This document shows, piece by piece, positions 54,941 through 62,705 of a DNA stretch of 64,000 nt; position 1 is the first letter of the stretch, and each line of letters opens with the position of its first letter. The position numbers and the translations under genes were made by a program. The notes beneath the pieces are model-generated. The model had not been told where the DNA came from, made no database searches, and saw only the letters and a program-made list of their open reading frames with translations. The DNA lies in assembly GCA_024403855.1 (NCBI GenBank), contig JAKSRC010000002.1, positions 62,001-126,000 on the forward strand, in the 5' to 3' direction. The DNA is from Saccharofermentans sp. (GTDB lineage: Bacteria; Bacillota; Clostridia; Saccharofermentanales; Saccharofermentanaceae).

Positions 54941-54968
54941 ATTATACTAATTAACCATTCAAATTGAA
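54941..54968 (-). promoter_or_regulatory. Candidate promoter of the GH10 gene
   Basis: On the minus strand TTCAAT (54963-54968), 16 nt, TATAAT (54941-54946). The -35 zone overlaps the partial palindrome ATTCAAATTGAAC, a possible regulator site. Confidence 0.4.
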
Positions 54969-54984
54969 CGACAAAATGAGTTTA

Positions 54985-55707
54985 TCAGATGTTAAGAACA
55001 GAAAGGCAGTCGTATGATTTTTCGAAATGCATCGAAAGATAATCGGTCGTAAAATCCTTTAATTCATTCTCTGTTTTCTGATCTGCTCTTGCAGTAAACA
55101 ACTTTTTCAAATCAGCTGTCGCAAAGTAATTGAGAGCTCTTACAGCGGGTTCTTCAAGAACTCTGTTAAAGTTCCTGCTATTAGCACCGGAGTCTCCTCC
55201 ACCGATATTTATAATGTGCGTTTTCGAGTTCTTGCCAAGAGAATCTTCAAGATCATAAAGGACTGTAAAACCTGCTATAGTAAGCAATCTCCAGTTGAAA
55301 GCTGAATAGATAAACAGATACTTATCCTTGTTATTCGCAAGCATATAGAAAGCATATACGGCAAGTTCATATGCTTCTTTGGAATTTTCACTTTGAAGCG
55401 TGCAATCCATAAGGCAGGAAGAAATATGCGCTGCAACAGCCATCTGCTCAAGGCTTTGCATGATTTTCGCATTGCTCTCAATAATTGAAACATCTTTGAG
55501 ATAGTAGTAACCATGAGATATAGTCACTACAAAATCACAAAGCATATAAGGCATAGAGACAGAGCCTAAAGAACTTCCAGGCTTAGCCACTCCTTTTGCA
55601 CAAATGGTTATAAGACCTCTGTCCGAAGTTAATACAGATAAGAGTCTGTCCTTATCTTTGTATTCACTTGAACGGATTATAAGACCACGGCAATTAAAGG
55701 GATCCAT
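54985..55707 (-). CDS. recO: DNA repair protein RecO
   Basis: RecO helps load RecA on SSB-coated single strands. The 240-aa protein has the N-terminal OB domain (CRGLIIRSSEYKDKDRLLSV, GLITICAKGVAKP) and the helical C-terminal domain (LFIYSAFNWRLLTIAGF). The four-cysteine zinc knuckle that often follows this helix is not present. Its ATG overlaps the ybeY-era stop by one base (TAATG), the usual era-recO order. Confidence 0.9.
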   Translation of the reverse strand: MDPFNCRGLIIRSSEYKDKDRLLSVLTSDRGLITICAKGVAKPGSSLGSVSMPYMLCDFVVTISHGYYYLKDVSIIESNAKIMQSLEQMAVAAHISSCLMDCTLQSENSKEAYELAVYAFYMLANNKDKYLFIYSAFNWRLLTIAGFTVLYDLEDSLGKNSKTHIINIGGGDSGANSRNFNRVLEEPAVRALNYFATADLKKLFTARADQKTENELKDFTTDYLSMHFEKSYDCLSVLNI

Positions 55708-57245
55708 TATTCGTCAATATCTTTACTAAGGCCTGTTGAACCCAGCATAGCATCGTTGTTCTGCCAATCGTTTCTGACCTTAACATAAAGGTCAAGATAC
55801 ACTTTGCAGTCCAAAAGTCTTTCGATATTTCTTCTCGAAGCAGTACCGATACGCTTGATCATCTGACCATCTCTTCCGATGATAATTGCCTTATGAGAAT
55901 CTCTGTTGCAGATAATATCAGCCTTAATAACTGCCATTGTTCTGTCTTCACCGGAAGTAATCTCACCATCATCATTCTTTTCCTTGAACTCATTGATGAT
56001 GACCGCAGTACCATGAGGAATTTCCTGATCTGTGTAATGAAGAACCTGCTCACGGATAAGCTCGGCAGCAATGACTCTTTCTGTCTGATCAGTCATATAT
56101 TCACTGTCGTAAAGTCTGGGACCGGAAGGCAGCATTTTCGTGATGACAGACAAAAGGAGATCAACATTCTTACCTGTCTTAGCACTAATCGGAACGATAT
56201 CTTCAAAATTGTAAATCTCAGAATACTTCTGTGTAAGAGGAAGAAGCTTTTCCTGTCCGGCTTCATCGTACTTATTGATAACGAGGATAACTTTCTTGTC
56301 ACTCTCTTTAAGAAGATCCATAAGCCTCTTCTCTACTGCACCCGGCTCAGAGAATCTGCCGTCAGCAATAAGCACAACGACATCAGCACCCAATGCAGCC
56401 TTGTAAGACCTGTCTACCATGAACTCACCCATCTTGGATGTAGGCTTATGGATACCGGGAGTATCAGTAAAGATAATCTGTGTATCTTCCGTATTATAGA
56501 TTGTTCTAATATTAGTTCTTGTTGTCTGAGGCTTATGAGATACGATGGCAATCTTCATTCCTGTTATGTAATTAAGGAGAGTTGATTTACCAACATTAGG
56601 ACGGCCCAATAAAGCTACTGTTCCGCAATGCTCACAGAAAGTTCCTGCAGGAATAAGTCCTTCAGACTGAATAAGATCTCTATGGTTATCCATCTCGTAG
56701 ATATCTTTGATCTCATCGTCAAAAGCAAGATCTAAAGCTTTCATTAGTCTCTTCTGTCTGTCAATCATGACCTTCTCATCAGTAGGATCGATATGGTCAT
56801 AACCCAAGAGATGCAAAAGAGAATGAGCAATAAGGAACATAGCCTCACGCTCGAAAGAATGGCCATAGCTTTCAGCCTGAACTTCACAAGCAAAAGGATT
56901 TATAAGGATATCGCCATAGCAAAGAACCTGATTGCCATCTTCATCAGTCTCGAAATCACCACTGTCAGGCAAAGCAACAAAAGAACCGTCTTCAAGTTCC
57001 ATCATTGGGAATGAAAGGCAGTCTGTCTCTTTATCGATATCTCTCTGCTCATTATTGACTTCACGAATCTCTTCAGGAGTTACAAAAGTCAAAGTCGCAT
57101 AAGCGTCCTTAAGTGTTCTTGTTACCTGTGGAGCAGCATATTCGTCACTTAATATGGCGTTACTTAATTTCTCAATGAATTCATTTAATCCTGCAAGTTT
57201 TTCCTCGGAAAAACCTTCTGCGTTGTTTACTATTTCAATTCTCAT
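55707..57245 (-). CDS. Fusion of endoribonuclease YbeY and GTPase Era
   Basis: A single 512-aa frame. Residues 1-170 are YbeY, the rRNA-maturation RNase, with the zinc triad H141, H145 and H151 (HSLLHLLGYDH). After a linker containing FCEHC (C204, C207), residues ~205-505 are Era, the GTPase that chaperones 16S rRNA: P-loop GRPNVGKS (214-221), TTRTN (241-245), DTPG (261-264), NKYD near 330, then a KH domain (IIGRDGQMIKRIG). Separate ybeY and era are neighbours in most Bacillota, so a fusion is unusual. Overlaps pgpH (4 nt) and recO (1 nt). Confidence 0.93.
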   Translation of the reverse strand: MRIEIVNNAEGFSEEKLAGLNEFIEKLSNAILSDEYAAPQVTRTLKDAYATLTFVTPEEIREVNNEQRDIDKETDCLSFPMMELEDGSFVALPDSGDFETDEDGNQVLCYGDILINPFACEVQAESYGHSFEREAMFLIAHSLLHLLGYDHIDPTDEKVMIDRQKRLMKALDLAFDDEIKDIYEMDNHRDLIQSEGLIPAGTFCEHCGTVALLGRPNVGKSTLLNYITGMKIAIVSHKPQTTRTNIRTIYNTEDTQIIFTDTPGIHKPTSKMGEFMVDRSYKAALGADVVVLIADGRFSEPGAVEKRLMDLLKESDKKVILVINKYDEAGQEKLLPLTQKYSEIYNFEDIVPISAKTGKNVDLLLSVITKMLPSGPRLYDSEYMTDQTERVIAAELIREQVLHYTDQEIPHGTAVIINEFKEKNDDGEITSGEDRTMAVIKADIICNRDSHKAIIIGRDGQMIKRIGTASRRNIERLLDCKVYLDLYVKVRNDWQNNDAMLGSTGLSKDIDE

Positions 57246-59311
57246 TCAGGGTACTTAATCCTTTCGTGGAAGACTCCGGCATAAACCTGCTTAAAAGCAA
57301 CGATTATCTTTTCGATATCATCGAAAGAAAGGCCGGAATTTATAAGCTGGTCCTGATCAATCTTATCCTTGATAAGGACTCTTATGAGCTGTTCAGCACT
57401 TGCTACATCGTTCGTCTTCATAGACCTTACTGCCGCTTCACAAGTATCTGCCATCATAACGATAGCTGACTCTTTGGAAGAAGGAACATGGCCTCTGTAT
57501 CTGAAGTTAGCTACATCCGGTGGTTCAAGACCTCTTGCCTTTGCGTCTTCTACAGCTTTTCGATAGAAATACGAAGGATATGTAGTTCCATGGTGCTCAT
57601 CAATAATCTTGATAATTGCATTAGGAAGTCTCTCCTTCTTGGCAAGTTTAACACCATCTTCAGGGTGCTTGGTAATAATCGCAACACTCTCCATAACAGA
57701 AAGCGAATCGTGGGGATTAACACCACCATGCTGATTTTCAGTGAAATACTCAGGATTCTCGAGCTTTCCGATATCGTGATAGTAAGCAGCAACCTTACAA
57801 AGAAGTGGATCCGCACCAATAGCTTCAGCTGCGGAGTCAGCGAGATTAGCTACCATCATTGAATGGTGATGTGTACCTGTAGCCTCAAGGAAAAGTCTCT
57901 TCAAAAGATGCTGTCCAGGCTGGCTAAGTGCAATGAGCTTAACAGGTGAAGCAGCATTACATACAAGCTCGAAAATCGGTGAAAGACCGATAGCTACGAC
58001 AAGTGAAGCAATTGTACTTACAAAAGTGAAAATAGCCGAAGTAAGATATTCTGTTCTCGTATTACCAATCAGGAAGTTGTATCCGACACTTGTTGCAATT
58101 GTTGCAATCGTCGGGAAGAAAATAAGTGATGCGTTATTAACAATCTTATCCGTTCTTCCGGCAAAGACAGAACAAAGGATAATTCCGACAAGATTAATTA
58201 TGAAAAGTTCCGGATCGAAGCCGTACATCGGCCATACCAAAAGCAGGTTTACTAATGAAAGAATAATGCCATTTTGTGTTCCAATATATGTCGCACAAAC
58301 CGCAGCAAAGAAAATAACTATGCATAAAAGCGATGACAATGAAGACAGATAAACGGAAGTTCCGATAGAAATAAGGAAAGTTGTAATCAACAAATAGAAA
58401 ACAGGAGTCTCAATCTTGAGTTTCTTACGCTCAACATTCAGATACGCAAGAACAACAGCCGAAATAATGAGCACATAAACAATGACTCTGGCAAAGATGA
58501 CAAGGTTAAAAGACTGGGCTCTGATAAGCTCAAGTTCAACGAGGTTGCTATACACATGTTCATCGATTATAGAACCGGCACTTACGAGCTTGGTTCCCTT
58601 TTCGATCATTACAGGCTCATTAATAACAGCTGTATAAGCATTGTTAGCAGCATCAGCTGTTGCTTTGTCATCGTATACAGTATTGGGTTCAAGAAGTGCT
58701 AATAATACTGCATTCATTGAACCGGCAAACTTCGTGTACGAAGGATTAGAAACGCAGAAGGAATCTATCTGTTCGCTGATTTTGGATTCCAAAACAGCGT
58801 CGCTGACATTACCAAGCATAACAAGCTCTGCAATCGCAGTTGTCTTCTCTCTTACATAAATAAATGTCGAACCGCTTATATCGAAAAAGATGACAAGCGT
58901 TTCAGGGTCAATCTTCTTTCCTAAAGCTCTTTCCACATTTACTGACAACTGGCTAGCTGACGCTGAAGACGGTATGGGTTCCTGTGGATCTGCCGCAAGA
59001 GCTGTTTTCCTTATCTGACTCGCAAGGTCAAAGAAATCATCAACTCTGTCGATGCTTTCTTCAGACTGCTTATCAGAACGCACGAAAATATCTTCTACAG
59101 TATCTCTTGCTACTATAGCTCTTCTCTTTGTCTCGTAAGAATCTGCAAAAGTTCTTGTTGCGTAGATATCCTGATCGGCAATGGAACCGACCTCATAATC
59201 GAAACTTACCGGAAGTGATCCGTAGAATACAAGGAAAACAATAGTAAGTGCAGCAAGCACCAGGGAAATAATCTGATGGAACTTTGGTTTTGTTGATTTG
59301 TTACTTGTCAT
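57242..59311 (-). CDS. pgpH: 7TM-HD phosphohydrolase, PgpH-type c-di-AMP phosphodiesterase
   Basis: A 689-aa membrane protein. A first helix (~15-33) precedes a large extracellular domain (~35-270), then seven membrane helices (~275-455), then a cytoplasmic HD domain with THHHSMMVANLA and YYHDIGKL. In Gram-positive bacteria this family degrades cyclic di-AMP, linking it to wall and potassium balance. It lies between phoH and ybeY-era, the standard Bacillota order. Confidence 0.92.
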   Translation of the reverse strand: MTSNKSTKPKFHQIISLVLAALTIVFLVFYGSLPVSFDYEVGSIADQDIYATRTFADSYETKRRAIVARDTVEDIFVRSDKQSEESIDRVDDFFDLASQIRKTALAADPQEPIPSSASASQLSVNVERALGKKIDPETLVIFFDISGSTFIYVREKTTAIAELVMLGNVSDAVLESKISEQIDSFCVSNPSYTKFAGSMNAVLLALLEPNTVYDDKATADAANNAYTAVINEPVMIEKGTKLVSAGSIIDEHVYSNLVELELIRAQSFNLVIFARVIVYVLIISAVVLAYLNVERKKLKIETPVFYLLITTFLISIGTSVYLSSLSSLLCIVIFFAAVCATYIGTQNGIILSLVNLLLVWPMYGFDPELFIINLVGIILCSVFAGRTDKIVNNASLIFFPTIATIATSVGYNFLIGNTRTEYLTSAIFTFVSTIASLVVAIGLSPIFELVCNAASPVKLIALSQPGQHLLKRLFLEATGTHHHSMMVANLADSAAEAIGADPLLCKVAAYYHDIGKLENPEYFTENQHGGVNPHDSLSVMESVAIITKHPEDGVKLAKKERLPNAIIKIIDEHHGTTYPSYFYRKAVEDAKARGLEPPDVANFRYRGHVPSSKESAIVMMADTCEAAVRSMKTNDVASAEQLIRVLIKDKIDQDQLINSGLSFDDIEKIIVAFKQVYAGVFHERIKYPE

Positions 59312-60246
59312 AAGTCACCTTGCTTAGCATTCTCATAGGCTTTAACAATTCGGGCAACGAGACTGTTTCTAACAATGTCCGAATCATTAAGGCTGACAAT
59401 CCTTATGCCTTCAACACCATCCAAAACTCTAATGGCATCTTTAAGACCGGTCGGAACACCTCTGGGAAGGTCAATCTGTGTAAAATCGCCACAGACACAT
59501 GCCCTGCAGTTAACTCCGATTCTCGTAAGGAACATCTTCATCTGTTCAGGAGTAGTATTCTGGGCTTCATCAAGAAGGACGAAGCAATCATCCAGATTTC
59601 TGCCTCTCATAAAAGCTAACGGAGAAACCTCAATAACGCCCTTATCGTAATAACGTTCAAACATCTCCTGTCCAAGAAGAGCTGAAAGCGCATCATAAAT
59701 CGGACGCATATATGGATTTACCTTTTCTTCAATATCACCGGGAAGAAAGCCTAATTTCTCACCGGCTTCTATAGCAGGTCTTGTAAGAATAATTCTTGAT
59801 ACTTCCCTGCTCTTCAATGCTTTTACAGCCATCGCAACACCAAGGAAAGTCTTACCGGAACCGGCAGGACCAGCACAGATAACAAGCTCAGACTTTTTAA
59901 GTGAATCAACATAGAATCTCTGTCCTAATGTTCTGGGCTTAATTGCTCTTCCGGATGGTGTCATATAGAAAACTTCATCGGAAGTCTTAAGGAATTCTTC
60001 AAGCATTCCCTCTTTTGCAATATTCAAGATATATTGGATATCTGTCTCATCAACCGTCGAATCTGAAGAAAGCTTATCTATTGCGAGAAATACATCTTTC
60101 GCATTAAGAACATTCTCGGTATCTCCTTCAATAACGAAGCCCTTACCATCATGCTCAATTGATACATCAAAAAAGTCGGCAATTTTAGTCGCGTAAACGC
60201 TCGCCGAATGCAATGAATTCTTAAGCTGTTCGATTCTTTCTTCCAA
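59308..60246 (-). CDS. PhoH-like ATPase (YbeZ/PhoH family)
   Basis: A 312-aa protein with an N-terminal KH-like region (to ~90) and a RecA-like ATPase: Walker A CAGPAGSGKTFLGVAMA (~127-143), Walker B DDCFVLLDEAQNTTPEQMK, and RVNCRACVCGD-type switch. PhoH proteins are thought to assist YbeY in rRNA work, and the gene directly precedes pgpH and ybeY-era. The stop overlaps pgpH by 4 nt. Confidence 0.92.
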   Translation of the reverse strand: MEERIEQLKNSLHSASVYATKIADFFDVSIEHDGKGFVIEGDTENVLNAKDVFLAIDKLSSDSTVDETDIQYILNIAKEGMLEEFLKTSDEVFYMTPSGRAIKPRTLGQRFYVDSLKKSELVICAGPAGSGKTFLGVAMAVKALKSREVSRIILTRPAIEAGEKLGFLPGDIEEKVNPYMRPIYDALSALLGQEMFERYYDKGVIEVSPLAFMRGRNLDDCFVLLDEAQNTTPEQMKMFLTRIGVNCRACVCGDFTQIDLPRGVPTGLKDAIRVLDGVEGIRIVSLNDSDIVRNSLVARIVKAYENAKQGDL

Positions 60247-60296
60247 ATGAGATCTCCTATATCAGAATTATTATGCTAATCAAAGGCTCCGTCAAC

Positions 60297-61214
60297 TTAT
60301 AAGCCCTTAAAGCTATTTATAACCGCCTTGTAATAATCAGGCACATCAACTTCGAAATGCATCGTCTCACCTGTTCTAGGGTGAACAAACGTAATAGCCT
60401 GACTGTGAAGAGCCTGACCTGTAAGTCCGTAATTCTTACGTCTGGGTGCATATACAGGATCACCTACGACAGGATGGCCGATATATCCCATATGTACTCT
60501 GATCTGATGGGTTCTGCCAGTCTCAAGAACAAGCTTTAAATCAGTAATATCGCCAAGTCTCTCAACGACTTCAAAATGTGTAACTGCTGATTTTCCATCC
60601 TTGTTTATCGACATTTTACGTCTATCGCTATTTGATCTGCCGATTGGAGCATCAACCATTCCACGGTCTTCTTTTACAAAACCATAAACCAAGGCTCTAT
60701 ACTCTCTTACGATCTCATGTCTGGACAACATATCAGCAAGTTTTAAATGCGTAAAATTATTCTTGCATGCGAGCATCAAGCCGGAAGTGTCCTTATCTAT
60801 ACGATGAACAATGCCCGGTCTTAATACGCCGTTGATATCTGAAAGATCATCCTTACAATGGGCAAGTAATGCGTTTACAAGAGTACCCTCATAGTGACCG
60901 GCTGCCGGATGGACAACCATTCCCTGTGGCTTATTAATAACCAGAAGATCAGAATCTTCGTAAACAATATCAAGCGGAATATCCTGTGCCTCAAATGAAT
61001 CGTCAGCCTTAGGAGCAGGAATATCTGCTTCGATTACATCGCCTGCTGAAAGCTTGGTTCCGGCTTTGGTAATTACCTTGCCGTTTACAGTAATCTTGCC
61101 ATCGTCAATCAGGCGCTTATAAAATGATCTGGAATAAGTAGCGTCAAAAACTTCAGTTACAAAGTTGTCGAGTCTAACGCCATTGTTATCACATACTCTT
61201 GACTCAATCGGCAT
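60297..61214 (-). CDS. RluD-family 23S rRNA pseudouridine synthase
   Basis: A 305-aa pseudouridine synthase with an N-terminal S4 domain (RLDNFVTEVFDATYSRSFYK), the catalytic GIVHRIDKDTSGLMLACKN with its Asp, and LETGRTHQIRVHMGYIGHPV. RluD-type enzymes modify helix 69 of 23S rRNA. The frame is open to 61364, but the extra 50 residues only shadow lspA in another frame; the ATG at 61214 follows AAAAAGGAG at 7 nt. It overlaps lspA by 11 nt, the common lspA-rluD pair. Confidence 0.93.
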   Translation of the reverse strand: MPIESRVCDNNGVRLDNFVTEVFDATYSRSFYKRLIDDGKITVNGKVITKAGTKLSAGDVIEADIPAPKADDSFEAQDIPLDIVYEDSDLLVINKPQGMVVHPAAGHYEGTLVNALLAHCKDDLSDINGVLRPGIVHRIDKDTSGLMLACKNNFTHLKLADMLSRHEIVREYRALVYGFVKEDRGMVDAPIGRSNSDRRKMSINKDGKSAVTHFEVVERLGDITDLKLVLETGRTHQIRVHMGYIGHPVVGDPVYAPRRKNYGLTGQALHSQAITFVHPRTGETMHFEVDVPDYYKAVINSFKGL

Positions 61215-61779
61215 TTTTGGACTCCTTTTTCTTAAAAATAATATCCCAGAATTTCTCGAAATACTTGGCTCCGAAAATAATGATGCAGATAAGAAGTATT
61301 GTTCCCAATACTGCACAGATATCAGCAATATTGAAAATCGGGAAAGTATAACTACCGAAATCAAATCTAAGGAAATCGATTACATATCTGAGAGAAATTC
61401 TGTCAATCAGATTGCCAATAGCACCTGATGATAAAAGGCAAAAAGCAAGTGCAATCAGCTTCATATTATTCTTGAGCGCAATAATCATAAGAATGAAGAT
61501 GCCAAGTCCCATAATTACAGAAACTACTGAAAGAAAGTAAATACCCCAAGACTGGTTGGCAAACATGGAGAAAGCACTTCCGGTATTCTCACAGTAATAG
61601 AGGGAGAAAAAGTTCTTGATTACAACAACAGTTCTGTCGGGCAAGGGCTTAACCTTTGCTTCGACAAGCTTCTTTACTACCTGGTCAGCTACAACAAGCA
61701 CTGCTAATAGCAATGTGAAAATAGCCATAGAACCAATCCAGGATTTCTTTACATTCGTTACTTCGTTATTCATATTCAC
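61204..61779 (-). CDS. lspA: Lipoprotein signal peptidase
   Basis: It cleaves the signal peptide of prolipoproteins at the lipobox, so it acts on all the lipoproteins in this window. The 191-aa protein has four membrane helices, ENTGSAFSMF, GAIGNLIDRISLRYVIDFL with one catalytic Asp, and FNIADIC with the other. The N- and C-termini are longer than in the ~165-aa common form. Overlaps ymdB by 14 nt and rluD by 11 nt. Confidence 0.95.
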   Translation of the reverse strand: MNMNNEVTNVKKSWIGSMAIFTLLLAVLVVADQVVKKLVEAKVKPLPDRTVVVIKNFFSLYYCENTGSAFSMFANQSWGIYFLSVVSVIMGLGIFILMIIALKNNMKLIALAFCLLSSGAIGNLIDRISLRYVIDFLRFDFGSYTFPIFNIADICAVLGTILLICIIIFGAKYFEKFWDIIFKKKESKNAD

Positions 61780-62545
61780 AGAATCGCTTTATTGCGATAC
61801 ACCTTCCATTTCTGTCAGTCTCGAAAATAATACCACAAACATATCCAGTGCCACCTGCAGGTTCGTATTTTGCAGGAAGCTTATATGCAAGTCTCTTAAG
61901 AGAAGTCTCGATATCCATACCGAGAATGGAATCCTTTGCGCCACACATACCACAGTCAGTGATGTATCCAGTACCATAAGGAAGTATTGTCTCATCAGCA
62001 GTTTGAATGTGGGTATGAGTACCGGCTACACAGGACACTTTACCATCAAGATAATATCCCATTGCGCACTTCTCAGATGTAGCATCACAATGGAAGTCCA
62101 GGAAAATTGAAGTGCAGCCTTCGTTCTTAAGCTTCTCGACAAGCTTGTCAGCACATGCGAATGGATTATCAGGAAGCACATTTGCATATACCTGACCCAA
62201 AAGATTGATAACGCCGAGCTTCTCACCGTTCTTCTCAAAGATGCAGTAATCGTTACCGGGCCATGAAGGAGTAAAGTTTGCAGGTCTGGCAACATTGCTG
62301 ATCTTCGTTATCTGGCTTATAAATTCTCTATTAGAGAAAGTATGGTTGCCCATAGTAAACAGATTGGCACCTGATGCCTCAAGCTCTTTCAAAATATTAA
62401 TAGAGGCTCCAAGACCGTTAACACTATTCTCTGCGTTGACAATACAACAATCTATCTGGTTACTCTTCAGAAAACCAGGCATGACAGTCTTAAATGCGCG
62501 TCTTCCGACACTGCCGACTACATCGCCAACAAAGCAGATTCTCAA
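61766..62545 (-). CDS. ymdB: Metallophosphoesterase of the YmdB family
   Basis: A 259-aa metal-dependent phosphoesterase. Ligands are visible in FVGDVVG (D8), VNAEN (E39, N40), MGNHTFSN, DFHCDATSEK and GTHTHIQTAD. In B. subtilis the homolog hydrolyses cyclic nucleotides and influences RNA turnover and biofilm choice; it often lies near rny, which is not here. The start is TTG at 62545, with GGAGG 9 nt upstream. Confidence 0.92.
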   Translation of the reverse strand: MRICFVGDVVGSVGRRAFKTVMPGFLKSNQIDCCIVNAENSVNGLGASINILKELEASGANLFTMGNHTFSNREFISQITKISNVARPANFTPSWPGNDYCIFEKNGEKLGVINLLGQVYANVLPDNPFACADKLVEKLKNEGCTSIFLDFHCDATSEKCAMGYYLDGKVSCVAGTHTHIQTADETILPYGTGYITDCGMCGAKDSILGMDIETSLKRLAYKLPAKYEPAGGTGYVCGIIFETDRNGRCIAIKRFCEYE

Positions 62546-62621
62546 AAGTGTTAACCTCCAGTCTTTTTATTATTTAAAGTATAACAAACATTGTCTGTTC
62601 ATAAAAGTTGAATATAAATAA

Positions 62622-62663
62622 TCAAAAAACACTTGAAAGCCCATAGCTCGAGGCTTTCAAGTG
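62622..62663 (-). terminator. Rho-independent terminator after the substrate-binding protein gene
   Basis: A perfect 12-bp stem (62630-62641 with 62652-62663), then TTTTTTGATT on the minus strand, 43 nt past the stop at 62706. Confidence 0.9.
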
Positions 62664-62705
62664 CTATAGCAAAAAGTAAATCAATCAAACGTGAAGGATA
62701 AAGTG

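Noticed and set aside
61215..61364. N-terminal extension of 50 codons on the RluD-like gene
   Set aside because: It overlaps lspA in another frame, and a well-placed AAAAAGGAG and ATG at 61214 give the normal protein.
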